Below, piece by piece: positions 60,001 through 64,000 of a stretch of DNA of 64,000 bases; within the stretch, counting starts at the first letter, position 1; each line of letters begins with the position of its first letter. A program made the translations under genes and the position numbers. The DNA is from Agelaius tricolor (lineage: Eukaryota > Chordata > Aves > Passeriformes > Icteridae): positions 7,750,418-7,814,417 of the forward strand of contig JALJCS010000028.1 of the NCBI GenBank assembly GCA_023055355.1, read 5' to 3'. The notes under the pieces are model-generated. The model saw nothing but the letters and a program-made list of their open reading frames with translations. It was not told the origin of the DNA and made no database searches.

Positions 60001-61855
60001 TCAGACCAGTGTTTTGGACTCATACCTGCTCATCCTTAAGAAAACTGAAACGCTCCAGACTGCAAACAGGAAGTTCTTTCTAACCTAGAGAGCTGTGTTT
60101 AAAACTGCCTTTGAGGTAGTAGAATCATTCTGTGCCTGCTTTCAGACTCCCAGAGACTCTGTCTTGTTTGGTATGGCCAAGCCAGTACTACCTAGCTGGG
60201 GAATTTTCCATACACCTGCACTCACAGTTCAGGCTCCCAGGTTTGCTCTCTGGTTCGAGCTGCTTCCTGCAGTGCTTCAAAATACTTTGTGAAGTCCAGT
60301 TTGTCATCTCTGCTTCTGGCACCACTGCACCTGTCACCTGCCTTCTGGTCTTTGCCTTGTTTAATTTGTCCTGTTCTCCCAGTTCCTCCTCATGTCTCCC
60401 TTCCTTCTTGTCATCGACAAGAAGGTTGTGTCTCTACCTGTCTGTTGGACACCTGAGTGTGGAAGGATGTGTGGTGAGTGTGCTAAGATGGCTGGAACTG
60501 TGTACCAGACAGGAAGGATAAGGAATGCACTCCCCCACTGCCTTCCCAAGTCTTCTTTCTCAGGTGGTGTTCCAGATGTCTAATCCCAGGTTTCATAGCT
60601 CCTGTTTGATGGGATATCTTCTTCTCTGCTCATTTTAAATGAGTGAGATTTTGTGCTAAAATGAAGTCTTCATTTACACTAGAGAAGAGCCTTGCTTGGT
60701 GCTGTGCTGCCACAGCATCTGCTACACCTTTGCCAGATGTGTTGCCCCTTTTTCATCTGTGGCACGTTCAGAGCTGGAGGATGTAATGTGGTATGTAGAA
60801 GAGAAACCCCAGTGCATTCATGGTTGGTTTACACATGGTTTGGGAAGTACTGGAAAAGGACAGTACTCTGTCCCTGCTCTGGATAGTGGCAAATCCACAC
60901 AGAGTGAGACTTTGCCAGTGCTGGCTGCACTTCTGTGGCACTGACCTCACCTTATCATGAACACCTGGGGAGGAAAGGTGCTTTGTAAATATAAGAAAAT
61001 ATTCTCTTCTTATAGACAGATGTTTGATTTTGTAATACAATACAGTGGCCTGAAAAAAACCCCAACCCCTATCCAAATGTAGATTTCACTGAAAATAATG
61101 TAAATACAGTAAGGAAACTCTTGTTCAAAACTGAAATCCCTTGTGGCAGGTAAGGGAAAGAGTAATGTTACTGATTAGACCAAACTCTTCTTTGTTATAC
61201 AAACAGGGAAAAAAATTCTTCAAGACAAAAGTATAATCTAAGACACTTTTCCAATTCATTTTTTTTTCTCCAGCATTTTGCTGGCTTTTAATTTATTTTG
61301 CATTTTTTCTGCAGTATTTATAGTGCTGATATAGTGGTCTGGGGGGATAGTTCAAGATAGGTTAAGATAGTTCCTTAAACAAACTGATTATCTCACTGTT
61401 CAAAAGAGTTACAGTGGGAAAAATACATGATGAGAGATAAATTCTTACGTGAAATATTCTAAAATTCATCCCAATTTTAGATTTGTTTTGTTATACACTC
61501 TAGAAGATAGAAAAATCCTATCAGGAAGAATGCTGTAAGAGACACAGGAAAGCTGGACTTGTCCTACTTTGTGCAAGCTTGAATTTACTCCTCAGTGTGC
61601 AAAGTCCTGTTTCGGCAGCTGTGAATGAGCTGGAGCCAGTGGAACTCCCTAGTTCAGGGCCTTAATGGCTTTTATGATCCAACTGTGGCACTGCTGCTGC
61701 TTCCTTTTTGCCTTTCCTAACTATATTTTGGAAATGGCAGCCCATTTCTGTACCCTTGTCCTTGTGTAAACCCCGGTTACCTTTCATCAGATTATATGAT
61801 CTGAGCAGACGCTAAATAGAAGGTTTTTTTTTTTTTTAAGGGGTATCATTTGCAG
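57013..61855. other. Non-coding DNA, nothing firm
   Basis: No gene or RNA is recognised. The 192-codon frame at 58483-59061 and the frames at 57510-58032 lack domains or splice context. A possible MIR-like tail scrap (GGAAAGGTGCTTTGTAAATA) lies at about 60973-60992. Confidence 0.45.
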
Positions 61856-61977
61856 GTGTGGAAATATATTAGAGAGGGTGAGGTTGAAAGAGAGGAGCAG
61901 CACGTCGAGATTCAGGCACCCATCGTGGAGAGGGGTTTAACACTTGGAGCTCTGGCTGAAGCCTTCCCAAGCTGCAG
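61856..61977 (+). other. Candidate internal exon, weak
   Basis: A T-run and TATCATTTGCAG form a good acceptor ending at 61855. A 122-nt segment open in one frame follows and ends GCTGCAG/GTACCG at a donor-like site. The encoded segment (VWKYIREGEVEREEQHVEIQ, then a hydrophobic ERGLTLGALAEAF part) is charged and helix-like but matches no family I know. The segment is 40 codons plus two bases. A chance acceptor-donor pair is likely at this length, and no neighbouring exon supports it. Confidence 0.18.
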
Positions 61978-64000
61978 GTACCGCGACATTTGGGAGACTG
62001 GGGTCTGTGCGCTTTACAGGGCGCTTGTGTGCGAACACTTCAAGCTGCTGTGAGGTGCTCTGTTTGTTTCTCCTGAGCTCTGCTGTTGCAGCCCCAGCGG
62101 TGCTGCTGGTTCAGGGGGCTGCCTGAGGCCAGGGGAGGTGTTGTACCCCCGGAGCCGAGCTCCTGGCAGCGGGCGCCTCACCTCGGGCAGGCGATCTTCG
62201 TGCCTTACCAGTTTTATCAGCAGCCCATCCTTTTCACAGAGAAGGAAGAGAGGAGAGAAATTCCATCTGGCTCTGCTGATTCAGTGGAGTAAAGAGGTGG
62301 AATTCATTAGGAAAAAATTGTTTACGGCACAGCTTTAGCCAGAGGATCTTCCATTTTAATGTCCTGCCTTTTTATGATAGATTGTGTGAAAGACAAAGCA
62401 AGCACTAGGGGCTGTTGGTGTTTTTGTTTTTATGTTTTCATTAAAGTTTAATTGTGTGACTTGTGTGATGTAACTTCTGGAAATGCCTGTTGCAGTTGGT
62501 GGCAAAATGATTTTTGATTTGTTGTGTTTGAATCAGGTGCAGGAGTGTTAAACCTCTAAGAGGTATTCAGACATGCATGTGGAGAGAAAATATATTTATC
62601 TATAGGATAGCTTTTGATTAATGAAAGAAAGGAACTGAAACTGCTGTGAGAGAAGAATCTCCTTTATTTGAAAGCTCTTCTGCTCCATCACTTGAACAGA
62701 GAGTAAGGGTCTTTAAAATTAGTATAACTATAATTTATATCCACCATAAGGATGCTCTTTGCCTCCTGATCAGTAATGGAGCCTTAAATATAAATGGATC
62801 CTTATCTTGCAAACACTCAAATATTTTCTTTACTCATATGAGGTGTCAAAGGAAAGATTTCTATGAGGAAAATGGGGCATTTGCATAAGTACCCACAGCA
62901 TCAAACAACAGAGAATTTGTATTGCATAAACAACAACAACCACATTAAAATCATACTGCTTTAATAGTTTAGAAAAAATATAACAAAAACATTGAAACTG
63001 TAATAGATGTTGCTCTCTGTATCGGTATCGATTTCATAATTTGTGTTGCCTTAATCTTGGGTGGGTGAAGATTAAGAATCTCCACGTATAGTTATGTGTG
63101 TGCAATAAGTGAGAACATCATAAGCAGCTTTCCTTTGCCCAGAGATGATTTAGGGCAGAGTGTTTTCTCTATAAAATCTGGGGTTTAGAAAAACAAAAGA
63201 GGATCTTTATGAATAAAAATCTTGAAAGGGAAATATTCAATAAACAATGAACGGGAGGAGAAAGCACTTACTTTTAAACAAGTTTTCCTAACTTCATGTT
63301 ACAGACATTAAAGTGACCTCCACATGCACATGTGAAACATTTTTTTCACACTGTCCAACACATCAGTTCCCAAAGGAAATTTGGAGCATAAGTGGTGAAA
63401 AGGAGGAGAAGGTAGAAGTTTTGTTTGTGTTCTGTAATCTAGAGCCTTTTATCTATAAAACATTTATACCTGTTTAATTTGAGGTTTGGTAGTTAAACTG
63501 ATAGTCTGCACTGAAACAGCTTTTTTGGCTCAGTTCAAATTAATTGGTGATAACCTTATTTTTATTTGGATTTTGTAGAAAATAGGTAGCTCTGTATTAA
63601 ACCATTACAAGTTTGTATGAGGTATCTTCCTATATGCCTTTTTAGAAATCTGTGGTTTTGAAATACTGTTAATGAAGGATGGAAAAAAAGAATAGAAGGA
63701 AATTCAATCTGTAGAGCATTTGTGAATGAAGGTTAACATGCTCATAAAATGATGATAAAAAAATTAGCAATGGTCACCTTCAGCTTTGGTTTGTTTGAAA
63801 CAGAGCTGAGCTTCATCAAAGTAAAAAGCAGTTCACTCAGATTTGGAGAAAGGAGTCTCACCTAAAACTTTCCCAGCAAATGGTAGGGCTAAACTGCTTT
63901 TGCCTAGAAAGAAGTAAGGCTTTCTTGCTTCCCATTGGGTTTCTGCTCAATGGTGAGAACTCATTTTCCCAGAAACTGTACTCAGAACTTAGGGCTGCTT
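61978..64000. other. Non-coding DNA, nothing firm
   Basis: No gene is recognised. A locally GC-rich stretch at about 62075-62195 and a short (CAA)n at about 62928-62940 are visible. The rest is AT-rich and repeat-poor to the window end; some stretches (63000-63300) could be conserved, but nothing decides it. Confidence 0.45.

Noticed and set aside
60112..60122. TGAGGTAGTAG, identical to the first 11 bases of let-7
   Set aside because: The following bases do not match let-7, and no complementary arm lies within 100 bases, so no precursor hairpin can form.
1..64000. CRISPR arrays, tRNA or rRNA genes, bacterial operons, phage
   Set aside because: No regularly spaced repeats with unique spacers, no tRNA A/B box cloverleaf, no rRNA blocks and no dense coding. 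All evidence points to vertebrate nuclear DNA.

Overview
This window looks like vertebrate nuclear DNA and most likely bird DNA. One CR1 LINE tail (10800-11048) carries the avian-type 3' end, with the short ATTCTRTGRTTCTAT-like terminal repeat. A second, older CR1 tail lies at about 17035-17295. Interspersed repeats are otherwise sparse, with no L1 or Alu, which fits a bird and argues against a mammal. A turtle or crocodilian is a weaker alternative. There are no operons, prokaryotic signals, tRNA, rRNA or CRISPR arrays.

I could not identify any protein-coding gene with confidence. Nearly all open frames are chance frames. The longest lie in the GC-rich island or the (CCTTT)n satellite, where stop codons are rare for compositional reasons. 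The window reads as a large non-coding region (intron or intergenic) around the start of an unidentified gene.

Layout. 1-300: the CpG-rich edge of a possible island that begins outside the window. 0.3-40.6 kb: AT-rich non-coding DNA. It holds several old amniote CORE-SINE/MIR-like fragments, two CR1 tails, three strand-asymmetric G/T-only tracts, a 330-bp pyrimidine microsatellite, a decayed Ty3/gypsy-like pol remnant (37861-38310), an unrecognised 219-codon open frame (23071-23730, minus) and several non-repetitive stretches that resemble developmental enhancers. 40.65-42.5 kb: the dominant landmark, a large CpG island with an NRF1 palindrome, GC boxes, CGG and G-run tracts and consensus splice donors on the plus strand at 41106 and 41485. 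This is best read as a promoter with one or more non-coding or short first exons. 42.5-46.6 kb: repeat-poor, AT-rich DNA rich in homeodomain-like motifs. 46.7-47.6 kb: a T-rich and (AG)n tract followed by a smaller GC-rich block, possibly an alternative promoter. 47.6-64 kb: mostly unremarkable non-coding DNA with one candidate retroviral LTR (51319-51662) that contains a 28-base C run, a weak candidate 122-nt exon (61856-61977) and scattered repeats.

How it may work together (inference): a long CpG-island promoter flanked on both sides by large gene-free DNA with candidate non-coding elements is typical of a developmental regulator with a long 5' intron. I cannot name the gene from this sequence. 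Enhancer-type calls rest on appearance only and need cross-species alignment.
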